The notes under the pieces were generated by a model. The model ran no database searches, was not told the origin of the DNA, and was given only the letters and a program-made list of their open reading frames with translations. A stretch of 64,000 bases of DNA from Pseudoluteimonas sp047602125 (GTDB lineage Bacteria > Pseudomonadota > Gammaproteobacteria > Xanthomonadales > Xanthomonadaceae), in NCBI GenBank assembly GCA_047602125.1, contig JASGIB010000001.1:1984001-2048000 (forward strand), in the 5' to 3' direction. Positions 42,120 through 50,721 of the stretch are shown here, piece by piece (the first letter of the stretch is position 1; each line of letters begins with the position of its first letter). A program made the position numbers and the translations under genes.

Positions 42120-43226
42120 ATGAACGCTCCCATCGCCACGCCACTTGCCTATCGCGTCACGCCCTCCGACCACGCCCGCAGCGCCGAGCAGCGCGCGGCG
42201 ATCCTCGGCGGCGAACTCGGCTTCGGCAATGTGTTCACCGACCACATGGTCTCCATCGACTGGGACAAGGCGCGCGGCTGGCACGACGCACGGGTGCATG
42301 CCTATGGCCCGCTGGCGCTGGACCCGGCCGCGGCGGTGCTGCACTACGGCCAGGAGATCTTCGAAGGCATCAAGGCCTATCGCCACGCCGATGGCTCGAT
42401 CTGGACCTTCCGGCCGCAGGCCAATGGCGCGCGCATGCAGCATTCCGCGGCGCGGCTGGCGCTGCCGCAGTTGCCGGTGGACGAATTCGTCGAATCGCTG
42501 CGCCAGCTGATCGCCGTCGACCACGACTGGGTGCCGGCCAAGCCGGAAACCAGCCTGTATTTCCGCCCGTTCATGATCGCCACCGAGGCCTTCCTCGGCG
42601 TGCGTGCGGCGAACGCGGTGTCGTACCTCGTCATCGCCAGCCCGGCCGGCGCCTATTTTTCCAGGGGCGTGGCGCCGGTCTCGATCTGGCTGTCGCAGGA
42701 TTACGCGCGCGCGGCGAAGGGCGGAACGGGCGCGGCCAAGTGCGGCGGCAATTACGCCGCATCGTTGCTGCCGCAACTGGACGCCCGCGCCGAGGGCTGT
42801 TCGCAGGTGCTGTTCCTCGATCCGGTCGAGGAAAAATACCTGGAGGAGCTCGGCGGCATGAACATATTCCTGGTCTACAAGGATGGCCGCCTCGTCACCC
42901 CGGAGCTGTCGGGCAGCATCCTCGAAGGCGTCACCCGTTCCAGCATCCTGCAGCTCGCGCGCGATCGCGGCATGCGGGTGGAGGAACGCAGGATTTCCAT
43001 CGACGAATGGAAGGACGGCGTGGCGTCCGGCGACATCACCGAAGCCTTCGCCTGCGGCACCGCCGCGGTGGTCACCCCCATCGGCGAACTGAAGGGCAAG
43101 GATTTCTCGTTCGGCGACATCAATGCGCCGGCGGGCGAGGTGACCATGTCGATCCGAAATGAACTGACCGACATCCAGTACGGCCGCATTCCCGACCGCC
43201 ATGGCTGGCTGGTGAAGCTGCGATAG
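42120..43226 (+). CDS. ilvE: Branched-chain amino acid aminotransferase
   Basis: A 368-residue class IV PLP transaminase that interconverts leucine, isoleucine and valine with their 2-oxo acids. Family features are LHYGQEIFEGIKAYR (about residues 76-90), FRPQANGARM, the PLP-lysine region GTGAAKCGGNYAASLL (about 203-218), and SILEGVTRSSIL followed by AFACGTAAVVTPI. Length fits the longer bacterial/eukaryotic-type IlvE. CATAAT at 42086-42091 is a -10-like element. It stands alone and converges with a DUF4124 gene 15 bp away. Confidence 0.95.
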   Translation: MNAPIATPLAYRVTPSDHARSAEQRAAILGGELGFGNVFTDHMVSIDWDKARGWHDARVHAYGPLALDPAAAVLHYGQEIFEGIKAYRHADGSIWTFRPQANGARMQHSAARLALPQLPVDEFVESLRQLIAVDHDWVPAKPETSLYFRPFMIATEAFLGVRAANAVSYLVIASPAGAYFSRGVAPVSIWLSQDYARAAKGGTGAAKCGGNYAASLLPQLDARAEGCSQVLFLDPVEEKYLEELGGMNIFLVYKDGRLVTPELSGSILEGVTRSSILQLARDRGMRVEERRISIDEWKDGVASGDITEAFACGTAAVVTPIGELKGKDFSFGDINAPAGEVTMSIRNELTDIQYGRIPDRHGWLVKLR

Positions 43227-43241
43227 CTGCGGCTCGACGGC

Positions 43242-43829
43242 TTACAGCCGCACCCACCAGCAATCCATGTACTTGCGAATGCCGAGCACGGTGCGCGAAG
43301 GCGTGGCGGAATTCCCGAGCGTCTGTTCGAGCCGCAGCCCCACCGGCGCGCGGCGCACCGCATCCTGCGGGTAATACTCGCCGTCGATGATCGTGCCGTC
43401 CTCGTCGGGCACGCGTGGCGCCACCGGGACCACGTCGACCAGCGGCCGCCGCGCGATCGCATCGAGCTTGTCCATCACGCCGTAGGCGGTCGACGTGGAC
43501 ATGCCGTTCCAGTCGTAGATGCCGGCGAGGCGATTCACGTCGCGACTGTCGATGGCCGCGGTCAATTCGTACACCAGGTCCTGCAAGGTGCGCGAGCAAC
43601 TGCTGCGATACAACCGCGACGCGCCCGCGGGTCCGGCCGACGCCTGCGGCCGGCGGTCGATGGCGCCGATGGCGCTGCAGGATTTGTCGGTGTAAACGCT
43701 TTCCCCGCTCGGCGTGGTGCAGCGATGCACTTCGGCGCGCGCCTGCGTCGCCGGGATCGAGGCCGACAACGCGACCGCGAGTGCGGGCAGCAGCAGTCCG
43801 GTCAGGAACGTCGCGTGTCGGGGGCGCAT
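43242..43829 (-). CDS. DUF4124-containing exported protein
   Basis: A 195-residue protein with a signal peptide (about residues 1-32, ending ARAEV) and a DUF4124 module right after it (VHRCTTPSGESVYTDKSCSAIG, about 34-55, with its cysteines). The rest (about 75-195) looks like a separate small domain with SCSRTLQDLVYELTAAIDSRDVNRLAGIYDW and the end YMDCWWVRL. DUF4124 occurs widely in exported proteins of Xanthomonadaceae; its function is unknown. It lies downstream of metF and might be read through from it (43-bp gap). Confidence 0.75.
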   Translation of the reverse strand: MRPRHATFLTGLLLPALAVALSASIPATQARAEVHRCTTPSGESVYTDKSCSAIGAIDRRPQASAGPAGASRLYRSSCSRTLQDLVYELTAAIDSRDVNRLAGIYDWNGMSTSTAYGVMDKLDAIARRPLVDVVPVAPRVPDEDGTIIDGEYYPQDAVRRAPVGLRLEQTLGNSATPSRTVLGIRKYMDCWWVRL

Positions 43830-43872
43830 CGCGCCAGCCTAGCCCCTGCCGCCGGACGGCGGAAGGGAGGCT

Positions 43873-44718
43873 CTACGCCGCGGTCGGGCCGATTCGCCGG
43901 AGCACGGCCAGCGTCGGCTTCGACAGGTTCAGGGTGTAGAAATGCAGGCCCGACGCGCCGCCGGCAACCAGGCGTTCGCACATCCGGGCGATGAAGTCCG
44001 AGGCGAATTCGCGGATCGCGTCGGCATCGTCGCCGTAGGCGCGCATGCGCTGGCCGATCCAGCGCGGGATTTCCGCGCCGCAGGATTCGGAGAAGCGGCG
44101 CAGCTGGCTGAAGTTCGAGATCGGCATGACGCCGGGCACGATCGGAACCTCGATGCCGAGCGCGCGCGCATCGTCGACGAAGCGGAAGTAGGCGTCGGTG
44201 TTGTAGAAATATTGGGTGATCGCGCCGTCGGCGCCGGCATCGACCTTGGTCCTGAAGTTGCGCAGGTCGGCGAGCGCATCGCTGGCCTGCGGATGCGTTT
44301 CCGGGTAGGCCGCGACCTCGATCTTGAAATGCCCGCCGTGTTCGACGCGGATCAGTTCCACCAGTTCGCTGGCGTAGCGCAGGTCGCCGCTGCGCACCAT
44401 GCCCGAAGGCGTGTCGCCGCGCAGCGCGACGATGCGATCGCAGCCCAGTGCGCGGTACAGCTTGAGCAGGGCGCGGATTTCCTCGCGATTGCCGCCAACG
44501 CAGGTCAGGTGCGGCACGCCGGCGACGCGGTGCTGGCTGCGCAGGCGCTGCACGGTTTCGGGCGTGTTGCTGAGGGTGGAGCCGCCCGCGCCGAAGGTCA
44601 CCGACATGAACTGCGGTGCGTGCGGCTTGAGCTTCTCGACCGTGCGATCGAGTTGCTCGCGCTGCTCGTCGGTCTTGGGCGGGTAGAACTCGAAGGAAAT
44701 CGGGACGCGGACGGGCAT
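43873..44718 (-). CDS. metF: 5,10-methylenetetrahydrofolate reductase
   Basis: A 281-residue FAD enzyme that makes 5-methyltetrahydrofolate, the methyl donor for methionine synthesis. Conserved stretches are ISFEFYPPKTDEQ (about residues 6-18), FMSVTFGAGGST (about 37-48), HLTCVGGNREEI, DRIVALRGDTP, and the TIM-barrel segments ADGAITQYFYN and PGVMPISNFSQLRRF. ATG 44718 is the usual start. It follows ahcY by 82 bp containing a palindromic repeat and belongs to the metK-ahcY-metF SAM-cycle group. Confidence 0.95.
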   Translation of the reverse strand: MPVRVPISFEFYPPKTDEQREQLDRTVEKLKPHAPQFMSVTFGAGGSTLSNTPETVQRLRSQHRVAGVPHLTCVGGNREEIRALLKLYRALGCDRIVALRGDTPSGMVRSGDLRYASELVELIRVEHGGHFKIEVAAYPETHPQASDALADLRNFRTKVDAGADGAITQYFYNTDAYFRFVDDARALGIEVPIVPGVMPISNFSQLRRFSESCGAEIPRWIGQRMRAYGDDADAIREFASDFIARMCERLVAGGASGLHFYTLNLSKPTLAVLRRIGPTAA

Positions 44719-44752
44719 GCAGGACTCCGTTGCGGTGCAGGAGAGCGGATGT

Positions 44753-44791
44753 GCCCTCACCCCAACCCCTCTCCCGCATGCGGGAGAGGGG
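44753..44791. repeat. REP-like palindrome between ahcY and metF
   Basis: GCCCTCACCCCAA is followed by CCCCTCTCCCGC-AT-GCGGGAGAGGGG (44766-44791), a 12-bp perfect inverted repeat. It is related in form to the repeat at 13433-13458. In the ahcY-metF message it would form a strong hairpin that could dampen metF expression. Confidence 0.6.
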
Positions 44792-44800
44792 CGAAAGCGA

Positions 44801-46243
44801 TCAGTAGCGGTAATGCTCCGGCTTGTACGGGCCATCGACCGAGACGCCAAGGTAATCGGCCTGTTCCTGGGTCAGTTTCGTCAGCTTCACGCCGATCTTC
44901 TCCAGGTGCAGGCGCGCGACTTCCTCGTCCAGCTTCTTCGGCAGGATGTAGACCTTCGGGTCGTAGAAATCCTTGTTCGCCCACAGGTCGATCTGCGCGA
45001 GCGTCTGGTTGCTGAAGGAGTTCGACATGACGAAGCTCGGGTGGCCGGTGGCGCAGCCGAGGTTGACGAGGCGGCCTTCGGCGAGCAGGAAGATCGCATT
45101 TCCGTTCGCGAACGTGTACTTGTCCACCTGCGGCTTGATGTTGAGGCGGGTCGCACCCGAGGCGGCAAGCGCATCGACCTGGATCTCGTTGTCGAAGTGG
45201 CCGATGTTGCAGACGATGGCCTGGTCCTTCATCGCCTGCATGTGCGCGAGCGTGAGCACGTCCTTGTTGCCGGTGGTGGTGACGTAGATGTCGCCGCGGC
45301 CGAGGGTGGATTCGACGGTGTTGACCTCGAAGCCTTCCATCGCCGCCTGCAGGGCGTTGATCGGGTCGATTTCGGTGACGACCACGCGCGCGCCGTAGGC
45401 ACGCAGCGAATGCGCCGAGCCCTTGCCGACGTTGCCGTAGCCGCAGACCACCGCGACCTTGCCGGCGAGCATCACGTCCATCGCGCGCTTGAGGCCATCG
45501 GCCAGCGATTCGCGGCAGCCGTAGAGGTTGTCGAACTTCGACTTCGTCACCGAGTCGTTGACGTTGATCGCCGGGATCAGCAGCTTGCCGGCTTCGGCGA
45601 GCTGGTACAGGCGATGCACGCCGGTGGTGGTTTCCTCGGACACGCCCTTCCAGTCGGCGACGACCTTGTGCCAGTAGCCGGGGCGCTCCTTCGCCACGCG
45701 CTTGAGCAGGTCCTTGATCACCTGTTCTTCGTGGTTGCCCGACGCGGTGTTGACCCAATCGCTGCCGTTCTCGAGCTCGTAGCCCTTGTGGATCAGCAGG
45801 GTGACGTCGCCGCCGTCGTCGACGACCAGCTGCGGGCCGAGGAAACCGCCCTTTCCGTCGGGGAAGGACAGCGCGGACAGCGTGCAGTCCCAGTATTCCT
45901 CCAGCGATTCGCCCTTCCACGCGAACACCGGCGTGCCGGCGGCGGCGATCGCGGCGGCAGCGTGGTCCTGGGTGCTGAAGATGTTGCACGAGGCCCAGCG
46001 CACGTCGGCGCCGATGTCCTTCAGCGTCTCGATCAGCACCGCGGTCTGGATGGTCATGTGCAGCGAACCGGTGACGCGCACGCCCTTGAGCGGCGTGGCG
46101 GCGGCGTATTTCTTGCGGATCGACATCAGGCCCGGCATTTCCTGCTCGGCGATGTCGATTTCCTTGCGGCCCCAGTCGGCCAGCGCGATGTCGGCGACCT
46201 TGTAATCGCCGTCCTGCGAGAAGGTCTTCACTTGCGCGTTCAT
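44801..46243 (-). CDS. ahcY: S-adenosylhomocysteinase
   Basis: A 480-residue cytoplasmic NAD-dependent hydrolase that splits S-adenosylhomocysteine into adenosine and homocysteine, relieving product inhibition of methyltransferases. Motifs are VRWASCNIFSTQDHAAAAIA (about residues 79-98), INVNDSVTKSKFDNLYGCRES (read in parts), the NAD fold VCGYGNVGKGSAHSLRAYGA, and the C-terminus PDGPYKPEHYRY-like end SVDGPYKPEHYRY. The extra insert of about 40 residues seen in plant and many bacterial forms is present. A SAH riboswitch lies in its leader. Confidence 0.97.
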   Translation of the reverse strand: MNAQVKTFSQDGDYKVADIALADWGRKEIDIAEQEMPGLMSIRKKYAAATPLKGVRVTGSLHMTIQTAVLIETLKDIGADVRWASCNIFSTQDHAAAAIAAAGTPVFAWKGESLEEYWDCTLSALSFPDGKGGFLGPQLVVDDGGDVTLLIHKGYELENGSDWVNTASGNHEEQVIKDLLKRVAKERPGYWHKVVADWKGVSEETTTGVHRLYQLAEAGKLLIPAINVNDSVTKSKFDNLYGCRESLADGLKRAMDVMLAGKVAVVCGYGNVGKGSAHSLRAYGARVVVTEIDPINALQAAMEGFEVNTVESTLGRGDIYVTTTGNKDVLTLAHMQAMKDQAIVCNIGHFDNEIQVDALAASGATRLNIKPQVDKYTFANGNAIFLLAEGRLVNLGCATGHPSFVMSNSFSNQTLAQIDLWANKDFYDPKVYILPKKLDEEVARLHLEKIGVKLTKLTQEQADYLGVSVDGPYKPEHYRY

Positions 46244-46288
46244 GGTGTAGCTCCGTCAGTCGGGAATCGCGTCGTGCGCGATTCGATC

Positions 46289-46378
46289 AACGGGCGCCGT
46301 TGCATCGTTTTCGCTGCCATCGAGCCTGATCACGCCCGCGGAAACCCGGTCGCGTGAGTGCAGCGCCCCTCGATGGAG
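46289..46378 (-). ncRNA. SAH riboswitch in the ahcY leader
   Basis: Read on the minus strand from 46378, the leader contains CATCGAGGGGCGCTGC, a GC-rich arm, CAGGCTCGATG (closing the CATCGAG stem) and then GCAACGGCGCCC. These are the three conserved blocks of the S-adenosylhomocysteine riboswitch, including the final segment that pairs with GGGCGC to form the pseudoknot. It ends 46 bp before the ahcY start. SAH binding is known to turn such genes on. Confidence 0.88.
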
Positions 46379-46421
46379 CAGGGCGCGCGGCATCGCGCCA
46401 CGCGCCCGTTTCCGTTGTCGC

Positions 46422-47639
46422 TTACTTGAGCTTCGCGGCCTTGCGCAGTGCGTCGGCCTTGTCGGTCTTCTCCCACGAGAACGCGGTGGCGGTGCGCTTC
46501 TTGCCCTTGGCGTCGGTGTAGGTCACCTGGAAGGGCTTGCGGCCGAAATGGCCGTAGGCGGCGGTCAGGCGGTAGATCGGGTGCAGCAGGTCGAGCATTT
46601 TGGTGATGCCGTACGGGCGCAGGTCGAAATGCTCGCGGATCAGCTTCTCGATCCTGTCGTCGCCGATCTTGCCGGTGCCGAAGGTGGTGACCGAGATGCT
46701 GGTCGGCTCGGCCACACCGATGGCGTAGCTCACCTGCACCTCGCACTTGTCGGCCAGGCCGGCGGCGACGACGTTCTTGGCGACGTAGCGCGCGGCGTAG
46801 GCGGCCGAACGGTCGACCTTGGACGGATCCTTGCCGGAGAACGCGCCGCCACCGTGGCGGGCCATGCCGCCGTAGGTGTCGACGATGATCTTGCGGCCGG
46901 TCAAGCCGGCGTCGCCCACCGGGCCGCCGATCACGAAGTTGCCGGTCGGGTTGATGTGGATCTTCGACTTCGGCAGCGCCTTCAGCCACGCCTTCGGCAG
47001 CACCGGCTCGAGGATGTGCTTCATCACGCCGTCGACGATGTCCTTCTGCTTCACGCCCGGATCGTGCTGGGTCGAAAGCACGACGGCGTCGAGGCCGACG
47101 ATCCTGTCGCCCTCGTAGCGCAGCGTGACCTGGCTCTTGGCATCCGGGCGCAGCCACTTCAGCTTGCCGGATTTGCGCACCTTGGCCTGCTGTTCGACCA
47201 GACGGTGCGAGTAGTAGATCGCCGCCGGCATCAGTTCCTCGGTCTCGTTGCAGGCGTAGCCGAACATCAGGCCCTGGTCGCCCGCGCCCTGTTCCTCGGG
47301 CTTCTTCTTGTCGACGCCCTGGTTGATGTCGGGCGACTGCTTGCCGATCATGTTGATGATCGCGCAGGTGTGGCCATCGAAGCCGACATTGGAATTGTCG
47401 TAGCCGATGTCGTTGATGACGCCGCGCGCCAGCGACTCGATGTCCACCCACGCGGTGGTGGTGATTTCGCCGGCCACGATCGCGGCGCCGGTCTTGACCA
47501 GCGTCTCGCAGGCCACGCGCGCCTTCGGGTCCTGGGCGAGGATCGCATCCAGCACCGCGTCGGAAATCTGGTCGGCCATCTTGTCCGGATGGCCCTCGGA
47601 GACCGATTCGGAGGTGAACAGGTAGCTGGAGCTGGTCAT
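46422..47639 (-). CDS. metK: S-adenosylmethionine synthetase
   Basis: A 405-residue cytoplasmic enzyme making SAM from methionine and ATP. It has FTSESVSEGHPDKMADQISDA at the start, GAGDQGLMFGYACNET (about residues 121-136), KIHINPTGNFVIGGPVGDAGLTGRKIIVDTYGG (in parts) and the phosphate-binding HGGGAFSGKDPSKVDRSAAY. The length is normal. It is followed by the SAH-riboswitch-controlled ahcY on the same strand, with metF after that. The gene diverges from a membrane hydrolase-like gene. Confidence 0.97.
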   Translation of the reverse strand: MTSSSYLFTSESVSEGHPDKMADQISDAVLDAILAQDPKARVACETLVKTGAAIVAGEITTTAWVDIESLARGVINDIGYDNSNVGFDGHTCAIINMIGKQSPDINQGVDKKKPEEQGAGDQGLMFGYACNETEELMPAAIYYSHRLVEQQAKVRKSGKLKWLRPDAKSQVTLRYEGDRIVGLDAVVLSTQHDPGVKQKDIVDGVMKHILEPVLPKAWLKALPKSKIHINPTGNFVIGGPVGDAGLTGRKIIVDTYGGMARHGGGAFSGKDPSKVDRSAAYAARYVAKNVVAAGLADKCEVQVSYAIGVAEPTSISVTTFGTGKIGDDRIEKLIREHFDLRPYGITKMLDLLHPIYRLTAAYGHFGRKPFQVTYTDAKGKKRTATAFSWEKTDKADALRKAAKLK

Positions 47640-47786
47640 CGCTGCTTATATCCCTTGATGCGGATGAAAGGATGGCCGGGCATGATACAGCCTCGGCCCG
47701 GCCCTTGCACGGCGCCGGGACGCGCATTGTGCGCCGGTTGGGTTTCGCCGGCGCGTCAGGCGCGCGCCAGCGGCTAGCATCCACGC

Positions 47787-48803
47787 ATGGATTCGGTCAC
47801 CCACCTGTTCTTTGGCGGCGTCATCGCCGCCGCCATCGTCCCGCGGGAACACCGCCGCGCCGCGCTGCTCGCCGGCATGGCGCTGAACACGTTGCCCGAC
47901 CTGGACATCTTCCCGCTGATGATCAGCGACGACCCGGTGGTGCGCATGACCTGCCACCGCGCCGCCACGCATTCTTGGCTGGTGCTGCCGTTCGCGGCCT
48001 GGGCGATCTGGTGGTTCTTCCGCCGCCGCGGTGGGCGCGTGGCGCAGTCGCCGGTGCGCTGGTGGTGGGCGATCTTCGCCTGCCTGATGGCGCATCCGCT
48101 GCTCGACTGCTTCACCGTCTACGGCACGCAACTGCTGTGGCCGCTGCCGCTGCCGCCGGTGATGTGGAGTTCGCTGTTCATCATCGATCCGCTGTTCACC
48201 CTGCCGTGGCTCATCGCGTTCGCGCTGGCGATGGTTGCCGGTCCGAAGCGCTGGGGTGGGCGGGCGCTCGCGGCCGGGCTCGCGCTCGGCGTCGGTTACA
48301 TCGGCTGGTCGCTGGTCGCGAAGTCCTTGGTCGAACGCGCGGCGGATCGCGCGCTGGCCTCGCTCGGCCTCGCCGATGCGCCGCGCTTCTCGGTGCCGCA
48401 GCCGTTCAACACGCTGCTGTGGCGGGTGGTGGCGATGACGCCGAACGGTTTCGTCGAGGGCGAACGCTCGCTGGTCGCGGACCGCGGGCCGATGCGCTTC
48501 CGCCCGCACCGTTCCGACGTCGCCGCGCTCGCCGCCGTGCGCGGCCTGCCATCGGTGGAACGCATCCTCTGGTTCAACCACGGATTCGCCAAGGCCGAGG
48601 TGCGCGACGGCAGCCTGGTGCTCAGCGGCCTGCGCATGGGCAGCGAGCCGGATTACAGCTTCAACTTCGCCGTGGCGCGCGAACAGGACGGTAGATGGGT
48701 CGCGATCGAGCCGCCGCGGCAGCCGCCGATGCAATGGCGCATGCGCCGTGGGTGGAACGAGCTTTGGTGGCGGATCTGGCACGAACCGCCGGCGGACATC
48801 TGA
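47787..48803 (+). CDS. YdjM/DUF457-type membrane metal-dependent hydrolase family protein
   Basis: A 338-residue inner membrane protein of the DUF457 (YdjM) family, often labelled membrane-bound metal-dependent hydrolase. The N-terminal half (about residues 1-175) has four to five helices and the family's His/Asp pattern: DSVTHLFFGG, NTLPDLDIFPL, HRAATHSWLVLP and AHPLLDCFTVYGT. The C-terminal half (about 185-338) is soluble. The conserved polar residues suggest a metal site, but no substrate is established for the family. Confidence 0.8.
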   Translation: MDSVTHLFFGGVIAAAIVPREHRRAALLAGMALNTLPDLDIFPLMISDDPVVRMTCHRAATHSWLVLPFAAWAIWWFFRRRGGRVAQSPVRWWWAIFACLMAHPLLDCFTVYGTQLLWPLPLPPVMWSSLFIIDPLFTLPWLIAFALAMVAGPKRWGGRALAAGLALGVGYIGWSLVAKSLVERAADRALASLGLADAPRFSVPQPFNTLLWRVVAMTPNGFVEGERSLVADRGPMRFRPHRSDVAALAAVRGLPSVERILWFNHGFAKAEVRDGSLVLSGLRMGSEPDYSFNFAVAREQDGRWVAIEPPRQPPMQWRMRRGWNELWWRIWHEPPADI

Positions 48804-48804
48804 T

Positions 48805-49623
48805 TCAGAACGCGATCGCCCGCGCCTGCACGAAGGCGTAGAAGAACACCGCGTTCGGATCGTTGCGCACCAGTTGCATCTCGCGGCGCATGCCGTCGAC
48901 GGTTTCGCGGGTGACCTTGCCGGCCTCGATCAGCTGGTCGGCGGCCGAGAGCAGCAGCTCCTCCCAGTATTCGACGATGGCCTTGCGCCTGGCCGGTTCG
49001 CGGTTGTCGAAGTGGAAGGTCTTCACCTGCGTGGTGACGTCGCGGAAACCGCCGGCGAGCAGCAGGTTGCCGAGCTTGGCGCCGACGAAGGGATCGCCGC
49101 CGCTTTCGAGCTGGAAATCGTTGAACGCCATCCAGTAGCGCCAGGTATGCGGAGAATACGGATCGAGCAGGAACGAGGAATTCATCACCTCGGTGATGTA
49201 GACCGGCGAGCCGGGCGCGAGCACGCGGCGCACTTCGTTCAGCACGCGCGTCGGCGATGGCACGTGTTCGAGGATCCAGCACAGGAATGCGGCATCGAAG
49301 CTGCGCGCCTCGAACGGCAGGTCGGTGGCGTCGGCATGCCGGAGTTCGTAGCGGCCGTCTAGCCAAGGGCGCGACCCGAGGTTTTCGCGCGCGGCTTCCA
49401 GCTGCGTCTGGTTGAGGTCGACGCAGGTGGCGTGCAGGTCGGGGAAGCGCCGCAGCAGGATCTCGGTCTGCGCGCCGACGCCGCTGCCGACCTCCAGCAG
49501 GCGCTTCGCCCCGGACAGGTCGATGTCGTGGAACACCGTGGATTCGGCCATCCGCGCCTGGCGCACGAGGCGTTCCTGCTCGGTGCGAGAGAAACCATGG
49601 AGGTAGGGCTGCGGATTCGACAT
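48805..49623 (-). CDS. Class I SAM-dependent methyltransferase
   Basis: A 272-residue methyltransferase with a standard SAM motif LLEVGSGVGAQTEILL (about residues 43-58), the acidic end of strand 2 in TCVDLNQTQL, HADATDLPFEARSFDAAFLCWILEHVP (in parts) and LAPGSPVYITEV. The substrate domain (about 155-250) is unlike UbiE or CobL and gives no hint of the target. ATG 49623 is a good start. It precedes no obvious pathway partner; the DusB-like gene upstream ends 56 bp away on the same strand. Confidence 0.82.
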   Translation of the reverse strand: MSNPQPYLHGFSRTEQERLVRQARMAESTVFHDIDLSGAKRLLEVGSGVGAQTEILLRRFPDLHATCVDLNQTQLEAARENLGSRPWLDGRYELRHADATDLPFEARSFDAAFLCWILEHVPSPTRVLNEVRRVLAPGSPVYITEVMNSSFLLDPYSPHTWRYWMAFNDFQLESGGDPFVGAKLGNLLLAGGFRDVTTQVKTFHFDNREPARRKAIVEYWEELLLSAADQLIEAGKVTRETVDGMRREMQLVRNDPNAVFFYAFVQARAIAF

Positions 49624-49679
49624 GGCGGCGGTCGGGGTGGCGGGAATGCGGGATTGTCGCGCGCCGTGGCGACGGTTGC

Positions 49680-50678
49680 TCAGGCCGCGGCCGGCAACCC
49701 GGGCGTCACGCCCGCGGCCAGCGCATCGAAATAACCGCGCGTCAGCCGCAGTTGCTCGTCGGCGGTCTGCGCGCGGTTGGCCACGGCGAGGAATGCACGG
49801 TTCTCGGATCGATCCTTCGCGTACCAGCCCAGGTGCTTGCGCGCGATGCGCACGCCGGAGTGTTCGCCGTAGAACGCGTGCAGGTGTTCGAGGTGCGCGA
49901 GCAGGATGTCGCGAACCTCGGCCAGCGACGGTTCCGGCAAGGGTTCGCCGCCGGTGAGGAAATGCGCGATCTCGCGCAGGATCCATGGCCGGCCCTGCGC
50001 GGCGCGCCCGACCATCACCGCGTCGCAACCGGTGGCGTCGAGAACCGCTTTCGCCTTTTGCGGCGAATCGATATCGCCGTTCGCGATCACCGGGATCCGA
50101 AGCATCGCCTTGATCGCGGCGATGGTCTCGTATTCGGCCACGCCGGTGTATTGCTGGTCGCGGGTGCGGCCGTGCACGGCGAGCGCGGCGATGCCGCAAT
50201 CCTCGGCGATGCGCGCGATCTCCGGCGCGTTCCGGTTTTCGGCGTTCCAGCCGGTGCGGATCTTCAGCGTCACCGGCACGTCGACCGCGTTCACCACCGC
50301 CTCGAGGATGCGCGCGACGAGCGGCGGATCGCGCATCAGCGCGGAACCGGCCCAGGCATTGCAGACCTTCTTCGCCGGGCAACCGAGGTTGATGTCGATG
50401 AGCTGCGCGCCGTGGTCGACGTTATGGCGCGCGGCGTCGGCCATGACGTTGGGAATCGTGCCGGCGATCTGCACGCTGACCGGGTCCGGTTCGCCGGCGT
50501 GGTCCATGCGGTGCAGGGATTTCGCGGTGTTCCAGAAACGCGGATCGCTGGTGGTCATCTCCGACACCGCCAGGCCCGCGCCGAGCCGCTTGCACAGCAG
50601 GCGGAACGGCTTGTCCGTCACGCCCGCCATGGGCGCGAGGATGACGTTCGGAGAGATGGAGTAGGGGCCGATCTGCAT
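49680..50678 (-). CDS. dusB: tRNA-dihydrouridine synthase, DusB type
   Basis: A 332-residue FMN enzyme that reduces uridine to dihydrouridine in the tRNA D-loop. Motifs are VILAPMAGVTDKPFRLLC (about residues 12-29), NLGCPAKKVCNAWAGSALM with the catalytic Cys, LKIRTGW, ALAVHGRTRDQQYTG and VMVGRAAQGRPWI. The MQIGPYSI start agrees with DusB. In enterics dusB is cotranscribed with fis, but no fis gene is present here. Confidence 0.92.
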   Translation of the reverse strand: MQIGPYSISPNVILAPMAGVTDKPFRLLCKRLGAGLAVSEMTTSDPRFWNTAKSLHRMDHAGEPDPVSVQIAGTIPNVMADAARHNVDHGAQLIDINLGCPAKKVCNAWAGSALMRDPPLVARILEAVVNAVDVPVTLKIRTGWNAENRNAPEIARIAEDCGIAALAVHGRTRDQQYTGVAEYETIAAIKAMLRIPVIANGDIDSPQKAKAVLDATGCDAVMVGRAAQGRPWILREIAHFLTGGEPLPEPSLAEVRDILLAHLEHLHAFYGEHSGVRIARKHLGWYAKDRSENRAFLAVANRAQTADEQLRLTRGYFDALAAGVTPGLPAAA

Positions 50679-50721
50679 CCGTACATTGTAGGGTGGGCCT
50701 TGGCCCACCATCGCGCAGGCT

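Noticed and set aside
47640..47786. Possible SAM riboswitch in the metK leader
   Set aside because: I searched by eye for SAM-I, SAM-II and SAM/SAH-type cores and for MetJ boxes (AGACGTCT) and found none; only a TATCAT-like -10 is visible.
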